From: Phytopseudomonas straminea
Lineage (GTDB): Bacteria > Pseudomonadota > Gammaproteobacteria > Pseudomonadales > Pseudomonadaceae
Length of the DNA stretch: 64,000 nucleotides
Assembly: GCF_900112645.1 (NCBI RefSeq)
Contig: NZ_FOMO01000001.1
Coordinates: 434,001 to 498,000 of the forward strand
Direction: 5' to 3'
Shown: positions 9,184-18,450 of the stretch, one piece after another
How positions within the stretch are numbered: the first letter of the stretch is position 1
Layout: each line of letters starts with the position of its first letter
Notes under the pieces: generated by a model
What the model was told of the DNA's origin: nothing
What the model saw: only the letters and a program-made list of their open reading frames with translations
Database searches by the model: none
Translations under genes and position numbers: made by a program

Positions 9184-10284
9184 CTACAGCGGCACGACCC
9201 GCAGCAGCCTGCCTTCCTCGCTGTCGGTTAGCAGATACAGCGCGCCATCGGGCCCGTTGTAGACACCGCGAATGCGCTCCTCCAGTTCCTGGAAGAGGAT
9301 GTCCTCCCCTGCCAGCCGGCCTTTCTCCAGGCGCACCCGGCGCACGCTCTTTTCCTTCAGCGTGGAAACGAACAGATCGCCCTTCCAGTGCGGGAAACGG
9401 TCACCGGTGTACAACGCCAGCCCGGAGGGCGCGACCGACGGCGTCCAGTGCAACTCCGGCGAGAGGTAATCCGGCAGCTCGGTAAAAGGGGTGACCAGCG
9501 CGCCGGTGTAATCGACGCCAAAGGACGCCAGCGGCCAGCCGTAATTGCCGCCGGGCTGCAGCAGGTTCAGCTCGTCGCCGCCTTTGGGGCCGTGCTCGTG
9601 GCTGTACAGGCGCTGGCGCTGGCGGTCGTAGACGATACCCTGCACGTTGCGGTGTCCGAGGCTGTAGATCTCCTCGGCGGCGCCCGGCTGGCCACGCAGC
9701 GGGTTGTCCGGCGGAATGCTGCCGTCGCGGTTCAGTCGCACCGTCTTGCCCAGGTGATTGGCCGGGTTCTGCGCCTGCTCACGCCAGTCGAAGCCATCGC
9801 CCAGGGTCAGCACCAGGGTGTCGTCCGGCAGGAAGGCGATGCGCCCGCCATAGTGGGAGGCGCCGGCCTTGGCCGGCTGGGCGGTGAACAGCACCTGAAA
9901 ATCACGTAGCTCGCCATCGACCAGCCGGGCGCGAGCCAGCCGTGTGTTGTTGGCATCCGCCTCACCGTGGGCGTAGCTCAGGTAGATCCACGGGTCGCTG
10001 GCAAAATGCGGGTCTAGCGCTACCTCCATCAGGCCGGCCTGGGTGGCCACGAAGGGCGCCGGCATACCGCCGATTGGCTCGGCCTGCAGCTTGCCCTGGG
10101 CGTCGATCAGGCGTAGCTGCCCAGTGCGCTCGGTCACCAGCATGCGGCCATCGGGCAGGAAGGCCATAGACCAAGGGTACGCCAGGCCGCCGGTGACGGT
10201 TTCGATCCGATAATCGGCCTCGGCCAGCGCGCTCGCGCAGAGCCCCAGTGCCAGCAAAGCCACCACCCCGTTCTTCAAGGCCAT
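9184..10284 (-). CDS. Periplasmic PQQ-type aldose sugar dehydrogenase
   Basis: Secreted beta-propeller dehydrogenase of 366 residues related to YliI/Asd soluble aldose sugar dehydrogenases, which oxidise sugars with PQQ as cofactor. The signal peptide ends at about residue 21 (ASALA before EADY). Propeller motifs include LAYPWSMAFLPDGRMLVTER near the N-terminus, followed by LGDGFDWREQAQNPANHLGK and GHRNVQG. The start codon overlaps the stop of the upstream membrane protein gene as TGATG, which suggests translational coupling. PQQ genes are not in this window, and substrate range cannot be inferred. Confidence 0.87.
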   Translation of the reverse strand: MALKNGVVALLALGLCASALAEADYRIETVTGGLAYPWSMAFLPDGRMLVTERTGQLRLIDAQGKLQAEPIGGMPAPFVATQAGLMEVALDPHFASDPWIYLSYAHGEADANNTRLARARLVDGELRDFQVLFTAQPAKAGASHYGGRIAFLPDDTLVLTLGDGFDWREQAQNPANHLGKTVRLNRDGSIPPDNPLRGQPGAAEEIYSLGHRNVQGIVYDRQRQRLYSHEHGPKGGDELNLLQPGGNYGWPLASFGVDYTGALVTPFTELPDYLSPELHWTPSVAPSGLALYTGDRFPHWKGDLFVSTLKEKSVRRVRLEKGRLAGEDILFQELEERIRGVYNGPDGALYLLTDSEEGRLLRVVPL

Positions 10285-10739
10285 CAGCGTGCGCCCCCAC
10301 TGAAGCGTGCGAACACCAGACTACCCAGGCCGCCGCAACACATCAGCGCCAGGGTGCCGACCAGGGTGCGATTGGCGCCGATCAGGGTCGGCATCGGCGC
10401 CACGGCATTGGCGAAGGTCAGTGCCAGCCACATGGCCAGGGCGCCCGCGAGCAGAAACGCCAGCCAGCGCAATGCGCCGCGGGCAGGCGCCAGCCAGGTG
10501 GTCAGCGGCAAGGCGATGATGAAAGCAGCGATCACCAGAGCGGCGAGAGTCGGGCTGAAGCCCAGCAGATCACGGGCAGTGGCTTGCAGGCGAATAGCTG
10601 GCGGGATCTGCGCCCCAAGCTGCTGCAGGGCGGCGAGATTGAACTGGGTCTGAACGATGCTACCGAGTACGGTGGCAACGAGCACGGCCAAGCCGAATGG
10701 CAGCCAGAGGCGAGAGTTCTGAGGCATGGGAGCCGACAT
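10284..10739 (-). CDS. Small four-helix membrane protein, function unknown
   Basis: Hypothetical inner-membrane protein of 151 residues with four hydrophobic segments (about 12-30, 60-80, 88-108 and 122-146). I do not recognise a named family or catalytic motif. A second possible start four codons in (10727) has a slightly better-spaced AGGA upstream, so the first few residues are uncertain. Its stop overlaps the start of the sugar dehydrogenase gene (TGATG), so the two are almost certainly one transcript. A role in the same membrane or periplasmic process is an inference from that overlap only. Confidence 0.7.
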   Translation of the reverse strand: MSAPMPQNSRLWLPFGLAVLVATVLGSIVQTQFNLAALQQLGAQIPPAIRLQATARDLLGFSPTLAALVIAAFIIALPLTTWLAPARGALRWLAFLLAGALAMWLALTFANAVAPMPTLIGANRTLVGTLALMCCGGLGSLVFARFSGGAR

Positions 10740-10884
10740 CCTGAAACGCGTGGCGGCAGTATGGCGCAGCGCCTCGGGCGCGGTGGAACAGGAGTTTTAC
10801 ATGGTTTTTCGTGGGCGACAGACGACACGCGCGTACCTGGTCGACACCCAATACTCGCAATCAAAACGCCGTCACCAGATACAG

Positions 10885-10920
10885 AAAAGCCGCCGGCCCC
10901 GCTAAGGGCAGGCGGCTTTG
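10885..10920 (-). terminator. Terminator hairpin of fda
   Basis: Inverted repeat AAAGCCGCC / GGCGGCTTT (10886-10894 with 10911-10919) with an inner GCCC/GGGC pair. Read on the minus strand it ends in TTTT, directly after the leftward aldolase gene, which ends at 10934. Confidence 0.8.
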
Positions 10921-10933
10921 CGGCTATGCGAGA

Positions 10934-11998
10934 TCAGTTGATCTTGGCGGCCAGCTCACCCTTGGCGTAACGCAGGAACATGCCTTCCAGAGAGATCGGC
11001 TTGATCTTCGAGGCATTACCGGCGGTGCCGAAAGCTTCATAACGGGCGATGCACACGTCACGCATGGCTTCGACGGTCTTGGCGAAGTATTTGCGCGGGT
11101 CGAACTCGGCCGGGTTCTGGGCCATGAAACGACGGATCGCACCGGTGGAAGCCAGGCGCAGGTCGGTGTCGATATTGACCTTGCGCACGCCGTACTTGAT
11201 GCCTTCGACGATCTCTTCGACCGGCACGCCGTAGGTTTCCTTGATGTCGCCGCCGTACTCGTTGATGATCGCCAGCCAATCCTGCGGCACCGAGCTGGAA
11301 CCGTGCATCACCAGGTGGGTGTTGGGGATGCGCTTGTGGATTTCCTTGATGCGCTCGATGGACAGCACATCGCCGGTTGGCGGCTTGGTGAACTTGTAGG
11401 CGCCGTGGCTGGTGCCGATGGCGATGGCCAGGGCGTCGACCTGAGTCTTCTTGACGAAGTCAGCCGCTTCTTCCGGGTCGGTCAGCAGTTGGCTGTGATC
11501 GAGCACGCCTTCGGCGCCGACGCCGTCTTCTTCACCGGCCATGCCGGTTTCCAGGCTACCCAGGCAGCCCAGCTCACCTTCCACCGAAACGCCGCAAGCG
11601 TGAGCGAAGGCAACGGTCTGCTGGGTGACGCGCACGTTGTAGTCGTAGTCGGCCGGAGTCTTGCCGTCTTCCTTGAGCGAGCCGTCCATCATCACCGAGC
11701 TGAAACCCAGCTGGATGGAGCGCTGGCAGACGTCAGGGCTGGTGCCGTGGTCCTGGTGCATGCACACCGGGATGTGCGGGAATTCTTCGATCGCAGCGAG
11801 GATCAGGTGGCGCAGGAACGGTGCACCGGCGTACTTGCGGGCACCCGCAGAGGCCTGGACGATGACCGGCGAATCGGTCTTGTCGGCGGCTTCCATGATG
11901 GCGCGCATCTGCTCGAGGTTGTTGACGTTGAAGGCCGGCACGCCGTAGCCGAATTCGGCGGCGTGGTCGAGCATCTGGCGCATGCTGATAAGTGCCAT
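10934..11998 (-). CDS. fda: Class II fructose-1,6-bisphosphate aldolase
   Basis: Zinc-dependent aldolase of 354 residues, reversibly cleaving fructose-1,6-bisphosphate into dihydroxyacetone phosphate and glyceraldehyde-3-phosphate. Class II features are visible: the metal-binding CMHQDHGTS, the GELGCLGS loop, and the phosphate-binding HGSSSVP. In Pseudomonas it serves mainly gluconeogenesis, because most sugar goes through the Entner-Doudoroff route. A GGGAG site lies ten bases before the ATG. It is the last gene of the leftward group tkt, epd, pgk, two lipoproteins, fda. The roughly 100-bp gap before it holds a hairpin at 12037-12055, so it may also have its own promoter. Confidence 0.97.
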   Translation of the reverse strand: MALISMRQMLDHAAEFGYGVPAFNVNNLEQMRAIMEAADKTDSPVIVQASAGARKYAGAPFLRHLILAAIEEFPHIPVCMHQDHGTSPDVCQRSIQLGFSSVMMDGSLKEDGKTPADYDYNVRVTQQTVAFAHACGVSVEGELGCLGSLETGMAGEEDGVGAEGVLDHSQLLTDPEEAADFVKKTQVDALAIAIGTSHGAYKFTKPPTGDVLSIERIKEIHKRIPNTHLVMHGSSSVPQDWLAIINEYGGDIKETYGVPVEEIVEGIKYGVRKVNIDTDLRLASTGAIRRFMAQNPAEFDPRKYFAKTVEAMRDVCIARYEAFGTAGNASKIKPISLEGMFLRYAKGELAAKIN

Positions 11999-12036
11999 GT
12001 TTTGCTATCTCCCGATAGGGCTCGTTGATCGTGCAA

Positions 12037-12055
12037 GCCTGCCGCAGTGGCAGGC
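12037..12055. other. Hairpin in the lipoprotein-fda gap
   Basis: Perfect 7-bp stem GCCTGCC / GGCAGGC with a 5-nt loop, without a T-run on either strand. It lies between the MliC-like lipoprotein gene and fda. It could be a weak terminator or an RNA-stabilising structure. Confidence 0.45.
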
Positions 12056-12098
12056 GCTATTCAAGTTTGCGCGAGTGGGCATGCCGCTCGCAGGTCTT

Positions 12099-12428
12099 TC
12101 AGGGCGCCTTGCAGCCGCGCCCGAGCAAATCGTCATTGGCGGTGCGGTAGATCAGCCCTTCCTCACCCTTGGCGTGGAAGGACAGCGTACCGTCGCTGTA
12201 CAGCTCGCCGGAACCGGACGGTTCCAGGCTCAGGCGGTGGACGACATCGCTGCCACCCATGCGCACATCGACCTTCTCATGGGCCGGGTCGGCGTAACGC
12301 CAGAACACTTCGGCATGGCTGTCGCAGACCCAGTGGTTCCACGGCTGACTCTCGGCGTAATCCTTGCCGGCACAACCGGCTAGCATGGCCAGGCCGAACA
12401 ACACGGCCGTGCATTGGTATCGGGTCAT
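12099..12428 (-). CDS. MliC-like lipoprotein
   Basis: Lipoprotein of 109 residues with a lipobox LAGC (C19 lipidated). The mature part resembles the MliC/PliC fold of C-type lysozyme inhibitors: a cysteine near its start (VCDSHAEVFW), a central SGSGELYSDGTLSFHAKGEEG like the conserved saSGA-Ys-G--fw-KG segment, and a C-terminal cysteine (GRGCKAP) that could pair with the first. Inhibition of host or environmental lysozyme is the family role, but the serine-rich loop is not perfect, so function is inferred. AAGGAG precedes the ATG. It is 15 bases downstream of the small lipoprotein gene. Confidence 0.75.
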   Translation of the reverse strand: MTRYQCTAVLFGLAMLAGCAGKDYAESQPWNHWVCDSHAEVFWRYADPAHEKVDVRMGGSDVVHRLSLEPSGSGELYSDGTLSFHAKGEEGLIYRTANDDLLGRGCKAP

Positions 12429-12443
12429 CGCACTCTCCTTGCC

Positions 12444-12638
12444 TTAGCAGTTCTGCTCGCCCACGGGCGGCGTCGAATCACCAGTACTCTGCCCTTCGAT
12501 GCGCTGATCGTCGCGCGTGGTCGGCAGATCGATTTCCGCCGGGCTCAGGACTCGGCAGGCGTCGTCGCGTGGCGAGCCGCCACCTGCACATCCGCCCAGA
12601 ACCACACACACCATCAGTACCACGGCCGCGTTACGCAT
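12444..12638 (-). CDS. Small lipoprotein, function unknown
   Basis: Predicted lipoprotein of 64 residues. The N-terminus is a short hydrophobic signal ending in the lipobox LGGC (C17). The mature part is polar and Pro/Thr-rich, with one internal and one terminal cysteine and no recognised domain. AAGGAG lies seven bases before the ATG, which supports real translation. It lies between pgk and the MliC-like lipoprotein gene; a small hypothetical gene in this position is also found in P. aeruginosa (recalled). Confidence 0.7.
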   Translation of the reverse strand: MRNAAVVLMVCVVLGGCAGGGSPRDDACRVLSPAEIDLPTTRDDQRIEGQSTGDSTPPVGEQNC

Positions 12639-12701
12639 GGGTCACTCCTTGCTGGCTGATTTCCGTACAAGGCTAATGACCACCACAGGCCGCCAAGGTT
12701 T

Positions 12702-12729
12702 AGGGTCTGTACGCAAGCGTACCGACCCT
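12702..12729. other. Hairpin after pgk
   Basis: Stem AGGGTC / GACCCT continuing, after one mismatch, into GTACG / CGTAC around a CAAG loop. It lies just past the pgk stop codon. No T-run follows on the minus strand, so if it ends pgk transcription it does so imperfectly, leaving read-through to the lipoprotein genes. Confidence 0.5.
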
Positions 12730-12743
12730 GGCTTTTACCTTTA

Positions 12744-13913
12744 TTACTCGGCGGCGCGCTTCTGCAGGATTTCCACTGCCGGCAGTACCTTGCCCTCGAC
12801 GAACTCGAGGAAGGCACCGCCGCCGGTGGAAATGTAGGAAATGCGCGAGGCCACATCGTACTTGTCGATGGCTGCCAGGGTGTCGCCACCACCAGCGATG
12901 GAGAACGCTGGGCTTTCGGCGATGGCCAGGGCCAGGGCCTTGGTGCCTTCACCAAACTGATCGAACTCGAACACACCGACCGGGCCGTTCCACAGAATGG
13001 TCTTCGAGGCCTTGAGCAGCTCGGCGAACTGCTTGGCGGTTTGCGGGCCGATGTCGAGGATCATGTCGTCGTCGGCCACGTCGGCGACCGCTTTGACGGT
13101 CGCGACGGCAGACTCGGAAAACTCCTTGGCGACCACCACGTCGACCGGCAGCGGCACGTTGACCTTGGCGGCGATGGCCTTGGCAGTGTCGACCAGGTCA
13201 GCCTCATAGAGCGACTTGCCGACCGGGAAACCGGCCGCCGCCAGGAAGGTATTGGCAATGCCGCCGCCGACGATCAGCTGATCGCAAATGCCGCTCAGGC
13301 TGTTCAGCACGTCCAACTTGGTCGACACCTTGGAGCCAGCGACGATCGCCGCCATCGGCTGGGCCGGCGCACCCAGGGCCTTGCCCAATGCGTCCAGTTC
13401 GGCGGCCAGCAGCGGGCCGGCCGCGGCGACCTTGGCGAATTTGGCCACGCCTTGGGTCGAGCCCTCGGCACGGTGGGCAGTACCGAAGGCGTCCATCACG
13501 AACACGTCGCACAGGGCGGCGTATTGCTGGGCCAGCTCGTCGGCGTTCTTCTTCTCGCCCTTGTTGAAACGCACGTTCTCGAACAGCACCAGCTCACCGG
13601 CCTTCAGTTCGACACCGTTCAGGTAGTCCTTGACCAGCGGTACCTCGCGGCCAAGGGCCTTGCTCAGGTAGGCGGCCACCGGCGCCAGGCTGTTCTCTTC
13701 GCTGAATTCACCTTCGGTCGGGCGGCCCAGGTGCGAGCAGACCATTACCGCGGCGCCTTTTTCCAGGGCCAGCTTGATGGTCGGCAGCGCGGCAAGAATG
13801 CGCGCATCACTCTTCACAACGCCGTCCTTGACCGGCACGTTGAGGTCTTCACGGATCAGCACGCGCTTACCTTGCAGATCAAGGTCGGTCATTTTCGCGA
13901 TGTTCAGGGTCAT
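12744..13913 (-). CDS. pgk: Phosphoglycerate kinase
   Basis: Cytosolic glycolytic and gluconeogenic kinase of 389 residues, transferring phosphate between 1,3-bisphosphoglycerate and ADP. The N-terminal [15 protein letters not shown] motif and the C-terminal [11 protein letters not shown] and [14 protein letters not shown] nucleotide-binding motifs are intact. The frame is open upstream to 14288, but that part overlaps epd and has no pgk homology. The ATG at 13913 lies four bases after the epd stop and is preceded by AAGGA inside the end of epd, so translation is probably coupled. Length matches other bacterial Pgk proteins. Confidence 0.97.
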   Translation of the reverse strand: MTLNIAKMTDLDLQGKRVLIREDLNVPVKDGVVKSDARILAALPTIKLALEKGAAVMVCSHLGRPTEGEFSEENSLAPVAAYLSKALGREVPLVKDYLNGVELKAGELVLFENVRFNKGEKKNADELAQQYAALCDVFVMDAFGTAHRAEGSTQGVAKFAKVAAAGPLLAAELDALGKALGAPAQPMAAIVAGSKVSTKLDVLNSLSGICDQLIVGGGIANTFLAAAGFPVGKSLYEADLVDTAKAIAAKVNVPLPVDVVVAKEFSESAVATVKAVADVADDDMILDIGPQTAKQFAELLKASKTILWNGPVGVFEFDQFGEGTKALALAIAESPAFSIAGGGDTLAAIDKYDVASRISYISTGGGAFLEFVEGKVLPAVEILQKRAAE

Positions 13914-13917
13914 TGAA

Positions 13918-14982
13918 TCAGTCCTTAACAGGGGCTGGTGATAAGTGAGCGGCGGCATCGAGATAATGCACGGCCATGTCGAGCATACGATTGGCGAAGC
14001 CCCATTCGTTGTCGAACCAGGCCAGCAGGTTGACCAGGCGAGGCCCGGAAACCCGTGTCTGACTGCCGTCGACGATGGCCGAATGGGGATCATGGTTGAA
14101 GTCGCAACTGGCGTGCGGCAACTCGGTGTACGCCAGCAGACCCTGCAGCGGCCCCTGTTCGGCGGCCTGGCGCAGGATCCGGTTGATCTCCTCGGCACTG
14201 GTGTCGCGGGCGGTCTGCAAGGTGATATCCAGGCAGGACACGTTGACCGTCGGCACCCGAATGGCTTTGGCCTGGATTCGCCCGGCAAGTTCCGGGAGCA
14301 GCCGTTCGATGCCGCGCGCCAGGCCCGTGGACACCGGAATCACCGACTGGAAGGCCGAACGCGTACGACGCAGGTCCTCGTCGTGATAGGCATCGATCAC
14401 CGGCTGGTCGTTCATCGCCGAGTGGATGGTGGTGATGGAGATGTACTCCAGCCCCACCGCCTCGTCGAGCAGCTTGAGCAGTGGCACACCGCAGTTGGTG
14501 GTGCAGGATGCGTTGGAGACCAGACGCTCGCTGCCCGTCAGGCACTGCTGATTGACGCCGTACACCACCGTGGCGTCGACATCGCTCTCACTGGCCATCG
14601 GCTGCGACAGCAGCACCCGCGGCGCGCCTGCACGCACGAAGCGCTCGGCCTGCTCGCGCGTGGTGTACTGGCCGGAGCATTCGAGCAACAGGTCGATGTC
14701 CAGCGCACGCCAGCCGACGCCCTCGGGCTCGCGCTGGCGCAGCACCTTGAGCGGCTTGCCGTTGATGTGCAGATGGTCACCGGCGACCTTCACCTCGCCG
14801 GGGAAACGCCCGTGGGTGGAGTCGAAACGGGTCAGGTATTCGATGCTGGCCTGGTCGGCCAGGTCATTGAGCGCGACGATTTCCAGCCGAGCCTCGCCTG
14901 CCCGCTCATGCAGCGCACGCAAGACGCAACGACCGATGCGGCCATAGCCGTTCAGGGCAACGCGGTAAGGGCGATGGGACAT
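13918..14982 (-). CDS. epd: Erythrose-4-phosphate dehydrogenase (GAPDH family)
   Basis: NAD-dependent dehydrogenase of 354 residues of the GAPDH family. The N-terminal Rossmann motif ([12 protein letters not shown]) and the catalytic SNASCTTNC with its active-site cysteine are present. Position between tkt and pgk is the usual place for epd in gammaproteobacteria. There it oxidises erythrose-4-phosphate for pyridoxal phosphate synthesis, though it may also act on glyceraldehyde-3-phosphate. The frame extends eight codons further to 15006, but [12 protein letters not shown] at 14982 is the family start. A repeat element (14994-15134) sits immediately upstream, in the gap to tkt. Confidence 0.93.
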   Translation of the reverse strand: MSHRPYRVALNGYGRIGRCVLRALHERAGEARLEIVALNDLADQASIEYLTRFDSTHGRFPGEVKVAGDHLHINGKPLKVLRQREPEGVGWRALDIDLLLECSGQYTTREQAERFVRAGAPRVLLSQPMASESDVDATVVYGVNQQCLTGSERLVSNASCTTNCGVPLLKLLDEAVGLEYISITTIHSAMNDQPVIDAYHDEDLRRTRSAFQSVIPVSTGLARGIERLLPELAGRIQAKAIRVPTVNVSCLDITLQTARDTSAEEINRILRQAAEQGPLQGLLAYTELPHASCDFNHDPHSAIVDGSQTRVSGPRLVNLLAWFDNEWGFANRMLDMAVHYLDAAAHLSPAPVKD

Positions 14983-14993
14983 GGCGATCTCGG

Positions 14994-15134
14994 AGATCCT
15001 GTTCAAAGACTGCTACGCGTCGGCATTGCTGCGTTAAAAACAGGCTCGGAATGCTCATTTACACTAGTAAACTCCGCTTCCTCGCCTGTTTTTGCCTTGC
15101 ACTGCTCTAGCTCGCGATCCTTTGAAGAGGATCT
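14994..15134. repeat. MITE-like repeat, copy A
   Basis: A 141-bp element with 15-bp terminal inverted repeats differing at one position (14994-15008 and 15120-15134; AGATCCTGTTCAAAG against AGATCCTCTTCAAAG in the inverted sense). Inside lie a second inverted pair AAAAACAGGC / GCCTGTTTTT and a TTTAC...GTAAA centre. It shares several exact blocks, in the same order and orientation, with the element at 36501-36676. It encodes no protein. It fills the tkt-epd gap. Confidence 0.8.
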
Positions 15135-15190
15135 GAGAGAATCGAGCATGAGCCGAGACGAACCGCGCAGGCTCGTCTCGGCTGACAGGG

Positions 15191-17191
15191 TCAAGCGTCG
15201 AGCAGTTCTTCGGCGGTGCCGATGATGTTCTCGACGGTGAACCCGAAGTGCTCGAACAGCTGACCGGCGGGCGCCGACTCACCGTAGGTTTCCATGCCGA
15301 TCACGCGGCCTTCGAGGCCGACGTACTTGTACCAGAAGTCCGCGTGGGCAGCTTCGATGGCGATCCGCGCGGTGACCTGCAGCGGCAGTACCGACTGCTT
15401 GTAGGCAGCGTCCTGCTGGTCGAAGACGTTGGTCGACGGCATCGACACCACGCGGACCTTGCGGCCCTGCTCGCTCAGCTTGTCGGCGGCCTGGATGGCC
15501 AGGCCGACTTCCGAGCCGGTGGCGATCAGGATCAGTTCCGGCTCGCCGGCGCAGTCTTTCAGCACGTAGCCGCCACGGCTGATGGCCGCTTCGGTTTCGT
15601 GGTCGCGCAGGTTATGCGGCAGGTTCTGGCGCGAGAAGATCAGCGCGCTCGGGCCGTCCTTGCGCTCGACCGAGTGCTTCCAGGCCACCGCTGCTTCGAC
15701 GGTATCCGCCGGGCGCCAGGTGTCCAGGTTCGGCGTGGTACGCAGGCTGGTCAGCTGCTCAACCGGCTGGTGGGTCGGGCCGTCTTCGCCGAGGCCGATG
15801 GAATCGTGGGTGAACACGTAGAGCACGCGCAGCTTCATCAGCGCCGACATGCGCACCGCGTTACGGGCGTATTCCATGAACATCAGGAAGGTCGCGCCGT
15901 AAGGGATCAGGCCGCCGTGCAGGGCGACGCCGTTCATGATGGCGCTCATGCCGAACTCGCGCACGCCGTAGTACATGTAGTTGCCCGAAGCATCTTCGGC
16001 GACGACCGGCTTGCAGCCCTTCCACAAGGTCAGATTGGAACCGGCCAGGTCCGCCGAGCCGCCGAGCAACTCCGGCAGCAGCGGGCCGAAGGCGTTCAGG
16101 CAGTTCTGGCTGGCCTTGCGGCTGGCGATGGTTTCGCCCTTCTCGGCCACGGAGCGGATGAACTCGCTGGCCTTTTCGGAGAAGTCGGCCGGCAGCTCGC
16201 CGGCCATGCGGCGCACGAATTCGTTGGCCAGTTCCGGATGGGCGGCGGAGTAGGCAGCGAAGCGCTGGTCCCACTCGGCTTCGGCAGCCAGGCCGGCTTC
16301 CTTGGCATCCCACTCGGCGTAGATGTCGGCCGGAACTTCGAACGGTGCGTGGCTCCAGTTCAGGGCAGCGCGGGTCAGGGCGATCTCGTCGTGGCCCAGG
16401 GCAGCGCCGTGGGACTCTTCCTTGCCCTGCTTGTTCGGCGAGCCGAAACCGATAATGGTCTTGCAGCAGATCAGCGTCGGACGATCGCTGGACTTGCGTG
16501 CGGTGTCGATGGCCATCTTGATTTCTTCGGCATCGTGGCCGTCGACATTGCGGATCACCTGCCAGCCGTAGGCTTCGAAGCGCGCCGGCGTGTCGTCGGT
16601 GAACCAGCCGTGCACTTCGCCGTCGATGGAAATGCCGTTGTCGTCGTAGAAGGCAATCAGTTTGCCCAGACCCAGGGTGCCGGCCAGGGAGCAGACTTCA
16701 TGGCTGATGCCTTCCATCATGCAGCCGTCACCGAGGAACGCGTAGGTGTGGTGATCGACAATGTTGTGGCCGTCGCGGTTGAACTGCGCTGCCATGATCT
16801 TCTCGGCGAGGGCGAAACCCACAGCGTTGGCGATACCCTGGCCGAGCGGGCCGGTGGTGGTTTCGACGCCCGGCGCATAGCCGTACTCCGGGTGGCCCGG
16901 GGTCTTGCTGTGCAGCTGGCGGAAGTTCTTCAGGTCGTCGATGGACAGGTCGTAGCCGGTCAGGTGCAGCAGCGAGTAGATCAGCATCGAGCCGTGGCCG
17001 TTGGACAGCACGAAGCGGTCACGATCGGCGAAATTCGGGTTGGCCGGGTTGTGCTTCAGGTAGTCACGCCACAGCACTTCGGCGATATCCGCCATGCCCA
17101 TGGGGGCACCGGGGTGGCCGCTGTTGGCTTTCTGCACAGCATCCATGCTGAGGGCACGAATGGCATTGGCACGCTCACGACGGCTGGGCAT
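15191..17191 (-). CDS. tkt: Transketolase
   Basis: Thiamine-diphosphate enzyme of 666 residues, moving two-carbon units between pentose-phosphate and glycolytic sugars and supplying erythrose-4-phosphate. The cofactor motif begins with GDGCMMEG and ends near DDNGIS. N-terminal HPGAPMG and the central catalytic region [10 protein letters not shown] are present. Length matches bacterial TktA. AGGAG lies seven bases before the ATG. It heads the leftward group epd-pgk, although the repeat element in the 208-bp gap to epd may affect read-through. It is divergent from the ArsR-type regulator gene. Confidence 0.97.
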   Translation of the reverse strand: MPSRRERANAIRALSMDAVQKANSGHPGAPMGMADIAEVLWRDYLKHNPANPNFADRDRFVLSNGHGSMLIYSLLHLTGYDLSIDDLKNFRQLHSKTPGHPEYGYAPGVETTTGPLGQGIANAVGFALAEKIMAAQFNRDGHNIVDHHTYAFLGDGCMMEGISHEVCSLAGTLGLGKLIAFYDDNGISIDGEVHGWFTDDTPARFEAYGWQVIRNVDGHDAEEIKMAIDTARKSSDRPTLICCKTIIGFGSPNKQGKEESHGAALGHDEIALTRAALNWSHAPFEVPADIYAEWDAKEAGLAAEAEWDQRFAAYSAAHPELANEFVRRMAGELPADFSEKASEFIRSVAEKGETIASRKASQNCLNAFGPLLPELLGGSADLAGSNLTLWKGCKPVVAEDASGNYMYYGVREFGMSAIMNGVALHGGLIPYGATFLMFMEYARNAVRMSALMKLRVLYVFTHDSIGLGEDGPTHQPVEQLTSLRTTPNLDTWRPADTVEAAVAWKHSVERKDGPSALIFSRQNLPHNLRDHETEAAISRGGYVLKDCAGEPELILIATGSEVGLAIQAADKLSEQGRKVRVVSMPSTNVFDQQDAAYKQSVLPLQVTARIAIEAAHADFWYKYVGLEGRVIGMETYGESAPAGQLFEHFGFTVENIIGTAEELLDA

Positions 17192-17354
17192 CGCTAATCT
17201 CCTGCGGGTGGCTGCCGAAGCAGCTTGGACGAAAAAAGGCGCCCATTTTCGCCCAGCCAGTACCGCCGGGGCAATGACAGATGGTCGTCCGCGACAATAT
17301 TGCTGCGCTTTTTATCCACAGCAGCCTCGAAAATCTCGCGACTGCGCCGGACCG

Positions 17355-17386
17355 ACCGCAATATCAAAACTTTTTGATATTGCGGT
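17355..17386. promoter_or_regulatory. 32-bp palindromic operator before the regulator-metK operon
   Basis: A palindrome in which all 15 pairs match and only the two central bases (17370-17371) do not: ACCGCAATATCAAAA, CT, TTTTGATATTGCGGT. It is AT-rich in its core and lies in the tkt-regulator intergenic region. It touches a likely -35 box, TTGCTG (17386-17391), which is 17 bp before TAGACT (17409-17414). ArsR-family dimers bind such palindromes, so autoregulation by the adjacent gene is the natural inference. Confidence 0.8.
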
Positions 17387-17414
17387 TGCTGGCTGAAAAA
17401 TGACCGACTAGACT
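17386..17414 (+). promoter_or_regulatory. Putative promoter of the regulator-metK operon
   Basis: TTGCTG and TAGACT with a 17-bp spacer. Transcription would begin about 7 bp past the -10 box, almost at the ATG at 17422. No Shine-Dalgarno sequence precedes that ATG, so a leaderless message is possible. Confidence 0.5.
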
Positions 17415-17421
17415 GCGCCCC

Positions 17422-18450
17422 ATGACACAACGCGCACCCTCACTCGACTTCGAGCCCACCGACCTGCTGTCCGCCCTGTGCAAGGCTGCGGGCGACGGCT
17501 TGCGCCTGAACGTTTTGCGCTCCCTGAGCAACGACTCGTTTGGCGTGCTGGAGCTGGCGCAGATTTTCGCCATCGGCCAGTCGGGCATGAGCCATCACCT
17601 CAAGGTGTTGGCCCAGGCCGGCCTGGTGGCGACACGTCGCGAAGGCAATGCGATCTTCTATCGCCGCGCCCTCGCCCACCTCGAAAGTCCCGGCGGCGCC
17701 CTGCATGCCGCGCTGCTGCAGGAAGTCGACAATCTCGAACTGCCCGCCGAGGTGCGTCAGCGCGTGGCCCAGGTGCACCAGCAACGGGCCGCTGCCAGCC
17801 GCGATTTCTTCGCCCGCAGCGCCGAGCGTTTCCAGGCTCAGCAGGATCTGATCGCCGGCCTGCCGCAGTACCGCGACAGCGTCGTGGCGCTGCTCGACTC
17901 GCTGGATTTACCGGCCCAGGCCAGCGCCCTGGAAATCGGCCCCGGCGATGGCGGCTTCCTGCCGGAACTGGCACGCCGCTTCACTCGTGTGACCGCCCTG
18001 GACAACAGTGAAGCGATGCTCGAGCTCGCTCGCCAACGCTGCCAGCAGGAGGGCCTGGACAACGTGCAGCTGCACCTGGCCGACGCCCTGCAGGATGCCT
18101 ACTCGAGCGCCGATTGCGTGGTGCTGAACATGGTGCTGCACCATTTCGCCGCCCCGGCCCAGGCTTTGAGCAAACTGGCCGAACAGGTCAATCCGGGCGG
18201 CAGCCTGCTGATCACCGAACTGTGCAGCCACGACCAGAGCTGGGCCCGCGACACCTGCGGCGATCTCTGGCTAGGCTTCGAGCAGGACGATCTCGCCCAC
18301 TGGGCAATCGCCGCCGGCCTGACACCTGGCGAAAGCCTGTATGTCGGCCTGCGCAATGGCTTTCAAATTCAGGTGCGGCATTTCCAGCGCACCCTTCCAC
18401 TCACGCACGTGGCCGAGAGGCCCTCACTCGCCAGGACAACCGATAGATGA
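17422..18450 (+). CDS. ArsR-type regulator fused to a SAM methyltransferase domain
   Basis: Cytoplasmic two-domain protein of 342 residues. The N-terminal winged helix (about 10-95) has the ArsR recognition region [19 protein letters not shown]. The C-terminal part (about 150-320) is a class I methyltransferase-like domain with motif [17 protein letters not shown] and the acidic [10 protein letters not shown]. It overlaps metK by ATGA. Regulators of this architecture (called SahR in some Proteobacteria) sense SAH or SAM and control methionine-cycle genes. That is family knowledge; the ligand here is inferred. The palindrome at 17355-17386 is its probable binding site. No metal-binding cysteine pair of classical ArsR is seen in the DNA-binding domain. 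Confidence 0.9.
   Translation: MTQRAPSLDFEPTDLLSALCKAAGDGLRLNVLRSLSNDSFGVLELAQIFAIGQSGMSHHLKVLAQAGLVATRREGNAIFYRRALAHLESPGGALHAALLQEVDNLELPAEVRQRVAQVHQQRAAASRDFFARSAERFQAQQDLIAGLPQYRDSVVALLDSLDLPAQASALEIGPGDGGFLPELARRFTRVTALDNSEAMLELARQRCQQEGLDNVQLHLADALQDAYSSADCVVLNMVLHHFAAPAQALSKLAEQVNPGGSLLITELCSHDQSWARDTCGDLWLGFEQDDLAHWAIAAGLTPGESLYVGLRNGFQIQVRHFQRTLPLTHVAERPSLARTTDR

Noticed and set aside
13914..14288. N-terminal extension of pgk into epd
   Set aside because: The extension is out of frame with epd and has no Pgk homology. AAGGA and an ATG four bases after the epd stop define the start.
15248..17197. Plus-strand open frame of 649 codons opposite tkt
   Set aside because: Same shadow effect: antisense of a conserved enzyme, His/Val/Gly-biased composition and no recognisable motif.
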